Shown here in pieces: positions 26,663 to 34,527 of a stretch of DNA of 64,000 bases. The translations under genes and the position numbers were made by a program. Location: contig NZ_QQSY01000002.1 in NCBI RefSeq assembly GCF_003351225.1, positions 920,118 through 984,117 of the forward strand, given 5' to 3'. Every line of letters begins with the position of its first letter. Position 1 is the first letter of the stretch. Under the pieces are notes generated by a model. It made no database searches. It was given only the letters and a program-made list of their open reading frames with translations, and had not been told where the DNA came from. This DNA comes from Dyella solisilvae. Lineage in GTDB: Bacteria > Pseudomonadota > Gammaproteobacteria > Xanthomonadales > Rhodanobacteraceae.

Positions 26663-27622
26663 ATGAGCCGTAACGACATCACCCAGACCTCCCTGCCGGC
26701 AACGAAAAGCGAAGCCATCCGCAAACCGACCGTGGCGCTCGCACTTGGTTCCGGTGGCGCGAAGGGGCTGGCGCATATCGGCGCGATCGAGGAGATCGAG
26801 GCGCAGGGCTACGAGATCGTCGCCATCGCCGGCACCTCGATGGGCGCGCTGATCGGCGGCGTCTACGCCATGGGCAAACTGGACGTGTATCGCGACTGGG
26901 TCTGCTCGCTGGCGCGGATCGACGTGCTCAAGCTAGTCGACTGGACGCTGTCCGGCGGCGGCCTGATCAAGGGCGAGCGCATCATCGACACGCTGCGCCA
27001 GTTGATTGGCGACGCGCAGATCGAAGAGTTGCCGCTGGCCTTCACCGCCGTGGCCACCGACCTCGACCGCGAGCGCGAGGTGTGGCTCGCCCGCGGCTCG
27101 CTGTTCGACGCGATCCGCGCCTCCATCGCCATCCCCACGGTGTTCCGCCCGCACGTGATGGCCGACCGGCGGCTGGTCGACGGCGGCCTGCTCAATCCGG
27201 TGCCGGTGACGCCGCTGATCCGCGAGCCCGCCGACTACCTGTTCGCGGTGAGCGTGGACGGTCCACCCGACAACACCACGCCCGAGGAAGCGCCGGCCGA
27301 GCCGTCGGCGACTTCGGAGGGCTACGCCGCGCGCATCAGTGATTTCGTGGCCAAGCTGATGCCGCTGGCCACCGACAAGCCGCGCGAACCTGGCATGCTG
27401 GAGCTGCTCACGCAGGCCATGGACCTCATGCAGGCGAACCTGTCACGACTGCGTCTGGCGGCTTACGAGCCGGATCTGCTGATCCGCCTGCCGCGCAATG
27501 TGGCCAGCGTCTATGAGTTCTATCGCGCCCGGGAATTGATCGAGCAGGGACGCATGCAGGCTCGCCGCACGCTTGAAGCCTGGCAGCCGGGCCGCCGCGT
27601 CAATGGGGACCGTGCACCTTGA
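26663..27622 (+). CDS. Patatin-like phospholipase (RssA type)
   Basis: A 319-residue cytoplasmic serine hydrolase. The patatin catalytic elements are complete: the oxyanion hole ALGSGGAKGLAHIGAIEE around residue 30-45, the nucleophile in IAGTSMGALIGG around 60, and the Asp dyad partner in RRLVDGGLLNPVPV around 175. Short bacterial patatins act on phospholipids or lysophospholipids, but the natural substrate is not known. The C-terminal 90 residues are helical and variable. The 3' end overlaps the end of the converging DUF488 gene by 23 bases. A second patatin, fused to a cyclic-nucleotide domain, lies at 38.2-40.0 kb. Confidence 0.9.
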   Translation: MSRNDITQTSLPATKSEAIRKPTVALALGSGGAKGLAHIGAIEEIEAQGYEIVAIAGTSMGALIGGVYAMGKLDVYRDWVCSLARIDVLKLVDWTLSGGGLIKGERIIDTLRQLIGDAQIEELPLAFTAVATDLDREREVWLARGSLFDAIRASIAIPTVFRPHVMADRRLVDGGLLNPVPVTPLIREPADYLFAVSVDGPPDNTTPEEAPAEPSATSEGYAARISDFVAKLMPLATDKPREPGMLELLTQAMDLMQANLSRLRLAAYEPDLLIRLPRNVASVYEFYRARELIEQGRMQARRTLEAWQPGRRVNGDRAP

Positions 27623-27968
27623 GCCACGCGTCCAGGTAGCACTTCAGCGCCACCGCGTTGTTGTGATCCTCGTCGCGGGCGCCGTAGAGCAGGGTGACGC
27701 GCCGGTGCGCGGCCTTGCTGGCCAGCGGCTGCCAGTACTCGGCGACGTCATCGAGCTCGGATGCATAGCGATGGCGGAAGCCCTCCCAGCGCGCCGGGTC
27801 GTGGCCGAACCACTTGCGCAGCGACGACGAGGGCGCCAGCTCCTTCGGCCATTCGTTGAGCGCCGCGTCCTCCTTCGTCAGGCCGCGCGGCCACAGGCGA
27901 TCGACCAGCACGCGATAGCCATCGCTCTTGGCGACGGGTTCGTAGACACGCTTGACGGCGATGCTCAT
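27600..27968 (-). CDS. DUF488 family protein
   Basis: A 122-residue cytoplasmic protein of unknown function. It carries the family signature: VKRVYEP at the start, VLVDRLWPRGLTKEDAALNEWPKELAPSSSLRKWFGHDP given in parts as VDRLWPRGLTKE and LRKWFGHDPARW, then VTLLYGARDEDHNNAVAL near the end. The start is taken at 27968, with no strong ribosome site; the frame is open to 28004. The gene converges on the patatin gene with a 23-base tail-to-tail overlap. The conserved Arg, Trp and Asp/His residues suggest an enzyme, but no reaction is established. Confidence 0.88.
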   Translation of the reverse strand: MSIAVKRVYEPVAKSDGYRVLVDRLWPRGLTKEDAALNEWPKELAPSSSLRKWFGHDPARWEGFRHRYASELDDVAEYWQPLASKAAHRRVTLLYGARDEDHNNAVALKCYLDAWLKVHGPH

Positions 27969-28077
27969 GGGCGGGCGGTCTCCCAAAGCGAGGATCATCA
28001 GCATACGCCGATGAAAAACGCGTCGACACGAGCCGCCATCCCCTTACCGGCACATCGTCGTCGACGACGCGCATCGG

Positions 28078-28103
28078 TCGCGCACAGCGTGCGCTTCTAC
28101 AGG
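28078..28103. repeat. GTAG-type REP
   Basis: The palindrome CGCAC-agc-GTGCG is followed by cttctacagg, so on the minus strand it reads CCTGTAG then AAGCGCAC. This is the GTAG-headed REP form known from Stenotrophomonas and relatives. It sits just downstream of the glycosyltransferase gene. Confidence 0.7.
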
Positions 28104-28116
28104 AATCGGGGAGAGA

Positions 28117-28833
28117 TCAGATCTCCTCGACCTGGGTCACCTTGCCACGACGCATCAGCCAGGCCACGCCGCGCAGATCCGCGATGCCGACCCACAGGCG
28201 GTCGAGCATGCCGTACTTGGAGGTGCCCGCCGTGCGCGGGCGATGGCCCACCGGCACGCTGGTGCTCTGGAAACCCGCGCGCTTGACCAGCGCCGGCAGA
28301 TAGCGGTGCATGTGGTCGAAGTAGGGCAGGCGCAGGAACACCTCGCGATCGAACAGCTTCAGGCCACAGCCGGTATCGGGCGTGGAGTCCTGAAGCATGC
28401 GCGAGCGCACCGCATTGGCGATCTTGGAGGAGATGCGCTTGTTGAAGCTGTCGCGGCGCGTGGTACGCCAGCCGGCGAACAGGCGCACGCCCGGCTGCGC
28501 GCTGTCGCGCGAGGCGAGCAGCTTGGGAATGTCGGCCGGATCGTTCTGGCCATCGCCATCGAGCGTGGCGATCCACGGCGAGCGCGCAGCGCGCACACCA
28601 TTCCACACCGCCGTGCTCTGCCCGCTGCGGGTCAGGTGACGCACGATGCGCAGCTCCGGATAACTCGGCTTCTCTGCAGCAAGCACCGCCACGCTGTCGT
28701 CGCTGGAGTCGTCGTCCACGTAGACGATCTCGAAATCGATCCGGCCACGCAGGGCGGCGGCGATCTCCGCCAGCAGCGGCGGAATGTTGTCGCGCTCGTT
28801 GAACACCGGCACGACGACGGACAGTTGTGGCAT
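28117..28833 (-). CDS. Family 2 glycosyltransferase (polyprenyl-phosphate sugar transferase type)
   Basis: A 238-residue GT2 enzyme. The GT-A fold opens with LSVVVPVFNERDNIPPLLAEI and has the nucleotide-sugar and metal motifs YVDDDSSDDS, ATLDGDGQNDP (DxD) and DTGCGLKLF. Its length, and the absence of C-terminal membrane helices, place it with dolichol-phosphate-mannose-synthase-like and undecaprenyl-phosphate glycosyltransferases that load a sugar onto a lipid carrier at the inner membrane. The conserved C-terminal part RPRTAGTSKYGMLDRLWVG (SKY motif) fits this. No flippase or second transferase gene is adjacent, so the pathway is unknown. Confidence 0.9.
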   Translation of the reverse strand: MPQLSVVVPVFNERDNIPPLLAEIAAALRGRIDFEIVYVDDDSSDDSVAVLAAEKPSYPELRIVRHLTRSGQSTAVWNGVRAARSPWIATLDGDGQNDPADIPKLLASRDSAQPGVRLFAGWRTTRRDSFNKRISSKIANAVRSRMLQDSTPDTGCGLKLFDREVFLRLPYFDHMHRYLPALVKRAGFQSTSVPVGHRPRTAGTSKYGMLDRLWVGIADLRGVAWLMRRGKVTQVEEI

Positions 28834-29515
28834 GGAGGAGGGCCTTATCTGAAGCAGGGGGCGCTTTCGCGCCAGGGCGCCATTCTAGTGGGTGGAGGGC
28901 TTGGCGTCAGGGGTGGGGTTTGTCGCGCCGGGCGTGCGCAGTGGGCGTGCACCCGGTGCGTGACGGCCCTTTGCCTCGGTCTTTCAACTCGTCATCCCAG
29001 CGAAGGCTGGGATCCAGTGACTTTGGCTTTTGGCTCCGTGATCGGCGTTCCCGCCAGCTTGCCGCCTGCGCGGCGGGCGTTTCGACCGCCTGCCGGCGCT
29101 CGAGTCACTTTTCTTTTGCTGGCCCAAAAGAAAAGTAACCCAAAGAAAATGGCCTGACAGGCTCGTAGCGATATGCGAGATACAAGCCCGGGCGACTGTG
29201 GCGAGCGGGATCGGTGACGTGTTACCTCACAGATAGCGGCTACCCCGCAACGCGCCGTAGCGAAGAGGGGGCGCAGCACTACATGGCATACAAGCCCTGG
29301 TGACTGCGGCCAGCCGAATTCGTCGCGTGCTACCTCACGGACCGCGGCTATCCCGCGGGGCGGCGTCGTACTGAGGACTTAAAGCGGAGTGTCTGACACG
29401 CCACGCTGCACCGCACTTTGCTCCCTCTCCCCTTGAGGGAGAGGGCTGGGGAGAGGGGTCGGCCTAGCCCCGGTCACCACTTCCAAGCCTCGACAGGCCT
29501 TCACCCACTAGCCCC
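28834..29515. other. Gene-free stretch with composite element copy B
   Basis: About 680 bp between the glycosyltransferase start and the parB stop. It is mostly element copy B (28990-29459, inverted). The first 150 bases are GC-rich and hold the upstream region of the glycosyltransferase gene. A frame through the repeat is open on the minus strand, but I judge it non-coding. Confidence 0.75.
28990..29459 (-). repeat. Composite intergenic element, copy B
   Basis: Same architecture as copy A on the other strand. The REP is at 28990-29019 and the 14-bp AT-rich hairpin at 29105-29138. The two half-unit markers (complement of GTCCnTGAGGTAGCACG) lie at 29218-29234 and 29326-29342, again 108 bp apart. 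The palindrome CCCTCTCCC-cttga-GGGAGAGGG is at 29423-29445. It lies 56 bases from the parB stop. Confidence 0.85.
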
Positions 29516-30388
29516 TCAGCGAATCTTCCCCAGAATCCCATCCAGCTCATCATTGCTGTGATAGTGGATTACCAGCTTGCCCTTGCCGCCGCGGCCGTGG
29601 GCCACTTCGACGCGGGTGGCAAAACGCTCGGCAAGCTCACGCTCCAGCGCATCGACGTTGGGATCGCGGGCGGGTGCGCTCTTGGCCTTGCCCTTGGGCG
29701 CGGTCTGCGCGCGGCGGGCGGCCTCTTCCAGCTCGCGCACGCTCCAGCCGCGGCGAGAGGCCTCCAGCGCCAGGCCTTCGGCCATGCTTTCCGGCAGCGT
29801 GATCAGGCAGCGGGCGTGGCCCATTTCCAGCTTGCTCTCGTCGAGCAGGCGCTTGATCGACACTGGCAGCTCGGTGAGGCGCAGCAGGTTGGACACGGCG
29901 GCGCGTGAGCGACCGACCGCATCGGCGGCCTGCTGATGGGTGAGGTCGAAGTCATCGATCAGGCGCTTGAGCGCGTCGGCTTCTTCCAGCGGGGTGAGGT
30001 CCTGGCGCTGGATGTTCTCGATCAGCGCCATGGCCGGCACGGCCACTTCCGGCACGTCCTTCACCAGCACCGGCAGTTCGGACATCTGCGCGCGCTGCGC
30101 TGCGCGCCAGCGGCGCTCGCCAGCGATCAGCTCGAACATGTTGTTGCCGATGGCGCGAACCACCACCGGCTGGATCAGTCCCTGCGCGCGGATGGAGGCG
30201 GCCAGTTCGTCCAGCGCCTCGTCGTTCCAGTGGCGGCGCGGCTGGTACTTGCCCGGCTGGATCTGCTGGATCGGCAGCGTGCGCAGCTCGCCTTCCTGTT
30301 CCAGCACCGAGGGCTTGCCGGGTTCGTCGGCGGCGCCCAGCAGAACATCGAGCCCGCGTCCCAGGCCCCGTTTTTTCGCTGCGGACAT
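29516..30388 (-). CDS. parB: Chromosome partitioning protein ParB
   Basis: A 290-residue parS-binding CTPase-type clamp that loads the origin region for segregation. Visible parts are the ParA-contact N-terminus (KKRGLGRGLDVLLG), the CTP-binding box ELIAGERRWRAAQRA around residue 95-110, the helix-turn-helix with DLTHQQAADAVGRSRAAVSNLLRL around 150, and a C-terminal dimerisation segment ending DELDGILGKIR. It starts two bases after parA ends, in the operon rsmG-parA-parB. No parS palindrome (TGTTTCACGTGAAACA type) was seen in the window. Confidence 0.97.
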   Translation of the reverse strand: MSAAKKRGLGRGLDVLLGAADEPGKPSVLEQEGELRTLPIQQIQPGKYQPRRHWNDEALDELAASIRAQGLIQPVVVRAIGNNMFELIAGERRWRAAQRAQMSELPVLVKDVPEVAVPAMALIENIQRQDLTPLEEADALKRLIDDFDLTHQQAADAVGRSRAAVSNLLRLTELPVSIKRLLDESKLEMGHARCLITLPESMAEGLALEASRRGWSVRELEEAARRAQTAPKGKAKSAPARDPNVDALERELAERFATRVEVAHGRGGKGKLVIHYHSNDELDGILGKIR

Positions 30389-30390
30389 GC

Positions 30391-31248
30391 TTACTCCTGA
30401 TGAAGGTCGACGATGTCCTCAAGGGTCTCGTCGGCTAGCTCGGTGTGGGCGGTGTCGTCATGGCCCGCTGTAGGTGCGGCCTGTTGCCCGCGTTCGCGGC
30501 GGATCATCTCGCCGGCCAGGCCGATATAGGCGATGGCGCCACGCGAGCTGCGGTCGTACAGGTGGATCGGCTGCCCATGGCTGGGCGCCTCCGCCAGGCG
30601 CACGTTGCGCGGGATGATCGAGCGCAGCACCTTGTCACCGAAGTGCGTGGTGAGCTGGGCCGAGACTTCGTTGCCCAGGTTGTTGCGCACGTCGTACATG
30701 GTGCGCAGCAGGCCCTCGATCTCCAGCGTCGGATTGAGCCGCTGGCGCACCGCCTTCACCGTGTCGAGCAGGCTGGAGAGACCCTCGAGCGCGAAGTACT
30801 CGCATTGCACCGGGATCAGTAGGCCATGAGCCGCGGTCAACGCATTGAGCGTGAGCAGGTGCAGTGACGGCGGGCAGTCGATCAGGATGGTGTCGTAGCG
30901 GTCGGCGATCTTGGCCAGCTGCTCCTTGAGCCGGCTCTCGCGCGCGATCGCATCCATCAGCTTCAGCTCGGCGGCGGTGAGGTCACCGTTGCCCGGCAGC
31001 AGGTCGTAGTTGGCCTCGGTACGGACGATGGCCTGCTCGATCGGCGCCTCGTCCAGCAGCACCTCGCAGCCGTTGGGCTTGGCTTCGTGCTTGTCCACGC
31101 CCGACGCCATGGTCGCGTTGCCCTGCGGGTCGAAATCGACCAGCAGCACCTTGCGCTTGGCGGCCGCCAGCGCGGCAGCGAGATTGACGGCGGTAGTGGT
31201 CTTGCCGACGCCGCCCTTCTGGTTGGCGACAGCGATGATGCGAGCCAT
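30391..31248 (-). CDS. parA: Chromosome partitioning ATPase ParA (Soj)
   Basis: A 285-residue Walker-type ATPase that moves ParB-bound origins over the nucleoid. The deviant Walker A motif is [17 protein letters not shown] (residues 7-23), with the signature Lys before GVGKTT. The Walker A' and B motifs follow ([30 protein letters not shown]). The last 35 residues ([20 protein letters not shown]) form an acidic, low-complexity tail that is longer than in Bacillus Soj. The gene is 40 bases downstream of rsmG and 2 bases before parB. Confidence 0.97.
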   Translation of the reverse strand: MARIIAVANQKGGVGKTTTAVNLAAALAAAKRKVLLVDFDPQGNATMASGVDKHEAKPNGCEVLLDEAPIEQAIVRTEANYDLLPGNGDLTAAELKLMDAIARESRLKEQLAKIADRYDTILIDCPPSLHLLTLNALTAAHGLLIPVQCEYFALEGLSSLLDTVKAVRQRLNPTLEIEGLLRTMYDVRNNLGNEVSAQLTTHFGDKVLRSIIPRNVRLAEAPSHGQPIHLYDRSSRGAIAYIGLAGEMIRRERGQQAAPTAGHDDTAHTELADETLEDIVDLHQE

Positions 31249-31288
31249 GGTGTCGTCGATACCGTGAACGTTGGAAAAGGGGGCTAGA

Positions 31289-31936
31289 TTAGCAGCCCGC
31301 TTGGTCGCCTGCCCGCCCGATCACCACGAGGTGGCGCTCGCCGCCGACCTCGGGCACGGTCAGCGTATGGATCGCGCGCACCTCGAAGCCGGCCGGCACC
31401 CCGGGCAATTCCTCCTCCGGGTGTTTTCCCTTCATGGCCAGCCAGATGCCGCTGTTGGTCAAAAGATGACCACCCCAGTCCAACATGTCCTGCAGGCTCG
31501 CGAAGGCTCGGGCGGTGATGCAGTCGAACTGGCCTTCCACCTCTTCCACACGCGACTGCACGGCGCGCACATTCTCAAGCTTGAGTGAGCGGATGGCCTC
31601 GCGCAGAAAGCGGACCTTCTTGCCGTTCGAATCCACCAGCAACACCTGCCGCTGCGGCGCGGCGATGGCCAGCGGGATGCCGGGCAGGCCGGGGCCGGTG
31701 CCCAGGTCCGCCAGCGTTTCTCCCTGCACGAAAGGCAGGATGGCCAGCGAATCGACCAGGTGGCGGCTGACCATCTCGGCCGGGTCCCGGATGGCGGTGA
31801 GGTTGTAGGTGGCGTTCCAGCGCGCCAGCAGGGCCTGGTAATCGAGCAGGCGCTCCACCGCGCCATCCGGCAACTGCAGGCCCAGCGCGGCGATGCCGTG
31901 TTCCAGCCGGGTTTGCAGGTCGTGACGGGAGCTCAT
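31289..31936 (-). CDS. rsmG: 16S rRNA (guanine-527-N7)-methyltransferase RsmG
   Basis: A 215-residue SAM-dependent methyltransferase (formerly GidB) that methylates G527 of 16S rRNA; loss gives low-level streptomycin resistance in other bacteria. The start at 31936 is preferred over the longer frame to 32077, which adds a non-homologous stretch through a terminator. Motifs are [21 protein letters not shown], the SAM site [17 protein letters not shown] and [15 protein letters not shown]. It is the first gene of rsmG-parA-parB. mnmG, often its partner, is not adjacent here. Confidence 0.96.
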   Translation of the reverse strand: MSSRHDLQTRLEHGIAALGLQLPDGAVERLLDYQALLARWNATYNLTAIRDPAEMVSRHLVDSLAILPFVQGETLADLGTGPGLPGIPLAIAAPQRQVLLVDSNGKKVRFLREAIRSLKLENVRAVQSRVEEVEGQFDCITARAFASLQDMLDWGGHLLTNSGIWLAMKGKHPEEELPGVPAGFEVRAIHTLTVPEVGGERHLVVIGRAGDQAGC

Positions 31937-32004
31937 GGGCGATGCCTTGGGAAAGCGAGGGGCGCAAGTATCCGGGCCTGCCGCCCACGATGCCAGCACA
32001 CAGG

Positions 32005-32031
32005 CAAAGAAAAACCCGCCGTAGCGGGTTT
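32005..32031 (-). terminator. Intrinsic terminator of the SPFH gene
   Basis: The stem AAACCCGC (32012-32019) with GCGGGTTT (32024-32031) has a 4-base loop. On the minus strand it is followed by TTTTTCTTTG. It separates the SPFH gene from rsmG. Confidence 0.85.
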
Positions 32032-32100
32032 CAAGGGACTCCCCTGTGGCGGGCGCTCTTGGGGCAACCTTCGCCATGGCCTGACCGGCAGCACACCGGA

Positions 32101-32559
32101 TCAGGCGAATTCCAGCTCCACACGCGTGACCATCATGCCGCGCTCGCGCAGCGCGCCGTTCATGCTCTGCTTGAGGCGCGAACCCAGGTCGCGGCGATCC
32201 ACCTCATAGGCCTCCGGCTCCTGCCGCAGCGCCGCCAGCGCGCCGCCGCGGATCAACTGGTCGGCCTGCTCGATCACCGCATCGGCCCGCTCCGGCTCCA
32301 GCACCTGCCAGTACACCGTGCCGCGCACGTCATGCTGGTTCGGCAGCGGCTCCTGGAAACGCAGCACCTGACCGCTCAGGTTGATGCGATGGGCCACGTG
32401 GTCGATCAGCGGCAGGGTCATATGAAAGCCCGGCTGCAGCAGGCGATACGGCCGGCCACGTCGGTAAAGGCTATGCACCTGGTCGGCCGGCACACGCTTG
32501 ATCGCGGTGGCGAACATCGCGATCAAGGCCAGGACAACGAGAATAATCAGGGCATTCAT
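32101..32559 (-). CDS. Small SPFH/band 7 domain membrane protein
   Basis: A 152-residue protein with one N-terminal membrane helix (NALIILVVLALIAMFATAI) followed directly by a minimal SPFH (stomatin/band 7) domain: RVPADQVHSLYRRG, LLQPGFHMTLPLIDHV, then RGTVYWQVLEPERADAVIEQ and the closing helix-strand SMNGALRERGMMVTRVELEF. Full-length stomatins are 250 residues or more with a coiled coil; that part is absent. The frame is intact and has a clean terminator, so it looks like a complete short protein rather than a fragment. SPFH proteins scaffold membrane microdomains; its partners are unknown. Confidence 0.75.
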   Translation of the reverse strand: MNALIILVVLALIAMFATAIKRVPADQVHSLYRRGRPYRLLQPGFHMTLPLIDHVAHRINLSGQVLRFQEPLPNQHDVRGTVYWQVLEPERADAVIEQADQLIRGGALAALRQEPEAYEVDRRDLGSRLKQSMNGALRERGMMVTRVELEFA

Positions 32560-32914
32560 GGCAATAAATACAACTAGTTATATGCGATCTCTTCGCAAAA
32601 GACTGTAGGTTGATATTACAGCCGATTGCGCCCCTTTGGATTAATCTAGATTTAACGCCCGGATAAGGCCTTTTTACAAGCCAACCGAAGGGCTAGACCA
32701 TTGATTTTGTGAACCCTTCGGCAGGCACGGTGGGGCATGCATTGACCGGGCCAGATGGGGGTCAGAGGCGGGGGCGGTTGGTTGGCCGGGGGTTGGAAGG
32801 GGGCCGTGAATGGGCCGGAGTTGGAACTGTCGGGCCGCGCCCGAAGAACTGGGTTTGCTCGGGGCAGCATCGCTGCTGGCGGGCAGGTCACTAGGGGAAC
32901 TGACGCGAGATTGA

Positions 32915-33443
32915 CCCCTCACCCCAACCCCCTCCCCGGCGGGGAGAGGGAGCAAAGAGCGGTGCAGCGCGGCGTGTCAGACACCCCGCTTTAAGTCCTC
33001 TGTACGACGACGCCCCGCGGGATAGCCTCTGTCCGTGAGGTAGCACGCGACGAATTCTGCTTGCCGCAGTCATCCGGGCTTGTATGCCAGGCAGCGCTGC
33101 GCCCCCTCTGCGCCATGGCGCGTTGCGAGGTAGCCGCAGTCCTTGAGGTAGCACGAAGCCGATCCGGCTGGCACCAGTTCACCAGGCTTGTATCCCGCAT
33201 ATCGCTGCGAGCCTGTCAGGCCATTTTCTTTGGGTTACTTTTCTTTTGGGCCAGCAAAAGAAAAGTGACTCGAGCGTCGGCAGACGATCGAAACGCCCGC
33301 CGCGTAGGCGGCACGCTGGCGGGAACGCCGATCACGGAGCCAAAAGCCAAAGTCACTGGATGACTCGCTGCGCTCGCCCCTTCGGGGCCGCCCTGCGGGC
33401 GTTCTGCGCGCTTCGCGCTCCGTCCAGCTTTCGCTGGGATGAC
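32915..33443 (+). repeat. Composite intergenic element, copy C, with a split terminal REP
   Basis: It starts CCCCTCACCCC with the palindrome CCTCCCC-ggc-GGGGAGAGG. Half-unit markers GTCCnTGAGGTAGCACG are at 33031-33047 and 33139-33155, 108 bp apart. GGCTTGTAT follows each at 33077 and 33185, also 108 bp apart. The AT-rich hairpin is at 33235-33268. The terminal REP is broken: CACTGGAT at 33354-33361 is separated from CCAGCTTTCGCTGGGATGAC (33424-33443) by 62 bp. Confidence 0.85.
33362..33423. repeat. 62-bp hairpin-rich insert inside a REP
   Basis: The insert contains three short palindromes in a row: GCCCC-ttc-GGGGC, GCCC-tgc-GGGC and GCGCG-ctt-CGCGC. A degenerate relative, sharing GGGGCCGCC and GCGCTCCGTCC, lies 30 bases past copy A at about 17046-17087. 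It therefore looks like a repeat module of its own. Confidence 0.6.
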
Positions 33444-33523
33444 AAGTAGGAAGATCTGAGGCTCGAATTTGGCGCCCGGTACGAAGCTAGCGGGGCAGCC
33501 ACAACCAACCACCCCGCACTAAC

Positions 33524-34357
33524 TCAAAACTTGCCCGCCCGGAAATCCGCAATCGCCTCATGAATCTGCTCAGGCGTATTCATCACAAACGGTCCATAAC
33601 GAGCGACGCTCTCATTGAGCGGATGACCCGCCACCAGCAACACCCGAGCAGCGCCATCGAGTCCGGCGATGCGCAATTCACCGCTGCGTGAGAGCACACC
33701 AAGCTCGCTGCGCGCGAGCGGTTCGCCCGCCACCTGCGCTTGCGTGCCGTCGAAGACGTAGGCGAAGCCCGCATGACCTTCCGGTAGCGGAATGGTGATC
33801 GTGGCGCCCGGCTGCACGGCGATGTCCAGATAGATCGGCTGGGTGACGATCTCCGCCACCGGGCCGGTCACGCCGCCGAACTCGCCGGCGATCACTTTTA
33901 CCTCGACGCCTTCCGCAGGACGAACCACCGGGATGCGATCCGGACCAATGTCCTGGTAGCGCGGCGCGATCATCTTGTCCTTCGACGGCAGGTTCACCCA
34001 CAACTGGAAGCCCCACATCAGGCCGTCTTCCTGCTCGGGCATTTCCGAATGCAGGATGCCGCGGCCTGCGGTCATCCACTGCACGCTGCCCGGCACGAGG
34101 TCGCCGCTGTTGCCGTGGTTGTCGTGGTGCTTCATGTGGCCCGCGAGCATGTACGTCACCGTCTCGAAGCCGCGATGCGGATGTTCGGGAAAACCGGCGA
34201 TGTAATCGCCCGCCTGGTCGGAGCGGAATTCGTCCAGCAGCAGGAACGGATCGAGCATGTCCAGGCCCGGCTGGCCGATCACGCGCTTGAGCCGCACGCC
34301 GGCGCCATCGGACGTATCGATGCCGCGGATGCGGCGGAGAATGTTGCGTTCGGTCAT
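33524..34357 (-). CDS. Pirin family protein
   Basis: A 277-residue bicupin. The ATG at 34357 follows TTGGAGG, a strong ribosome site. The metal-binding His set of the N-terminal cupin is visible in FPEHPHRGFETVTYML (two His), then MKHHDNHGN and GRGILHSEMPE (His and Glu). The C-terminal cupin starts near residue 175. Bacterial pirins bind iron; some act as quercetin 2,3-dioxygenases and others modulate metabolism, so the role is open. It has no operon partner; it ends 80 bases from repeat copy C. Confidence 0.93.
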   Translation of the reverse strand: MTERNILRRIRGIDTSDGAGVRLKRVIGQPGLDMLDPFLLLDEFRSDQAGDYIAGFPEHPHRGFETVTYMLAGHMKHHDNHGNSGDLVPGSVQWMTAGRGILHSEMPEQEDGLMWGFQLWVNLPSKDKMIAPRYQDIGPDRIPVVRPAEGVEVKVIAGEFGGVTGPVAEIVTQPIYLDIAVQPGATITIPLPEGHAGFAYVFDGTQAQVAGEPLARSELGVLSRSGELRIAGLDGAARVLLVAGHPLNESVARYGPFVMNTPEQIHEAIADFRAGKF

Positions 34358-34527
34358 GGCGTGCCTCCAAGGATTTGGACTGCCCACCATGATGGCGCTA
34401 CGCCACGCCGGACCCAAGATACGGGCGCGGAACGGATTGTTCGCGTAATGCGAGGAGTGAGTAGACAGGAGTGGGAGGTGAAGGTAGGGCCCCCTATTTC
34501 CTCACTACTCGCTCCTCAATTCTGCTC

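Larger units (their letters stand above)
32560..33523. other. Gene-free stretch with composite element copy C
   Basis: About 960 bp. The first 130 bases are AT-rich for this genome (ataaatacaac, ttaatctagattta) and probably hold the SPFH promoter. Bases 32740-32880 are G-rich on the plus strand (gggggtcagaggcgggggcgg and similar) without a credible gene. Element copy C fills 32915-33443. Confidence 0.7.

Noticed and set aside
29516-31248. parS site near parAB
   Set aside because: I looked for TGTTTCACGTGAAACA-like palindromes in and around the operon and found none; the sites are probably outside the window.
32652-32891. Pro-rich minus-strand open frame in the G-rich stretch
   Set aside because: Composition follows the skewed DNA (proline from G-runs on the other strand), and there is no start signal or homologous domain.
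33031-33155. Regular 108-bp repetition considered as a CRISPR-like array
   Set aside because: There are only two diverged units per copy, no uniform short repeats with unique spacers, and no cas genes.
33061-33363. An open frame kept in all three composite elements (contains AIFFGLLFFWASKRKVTR)
   Set aside because: The frame is kept, but differences between copies fall at first and second codon positions as often as third (for example CAC/CCT, CAG/CGG, TTC/TCG), and its core is the inverted-repeat hairpin. It behaves as non-coding DNA.
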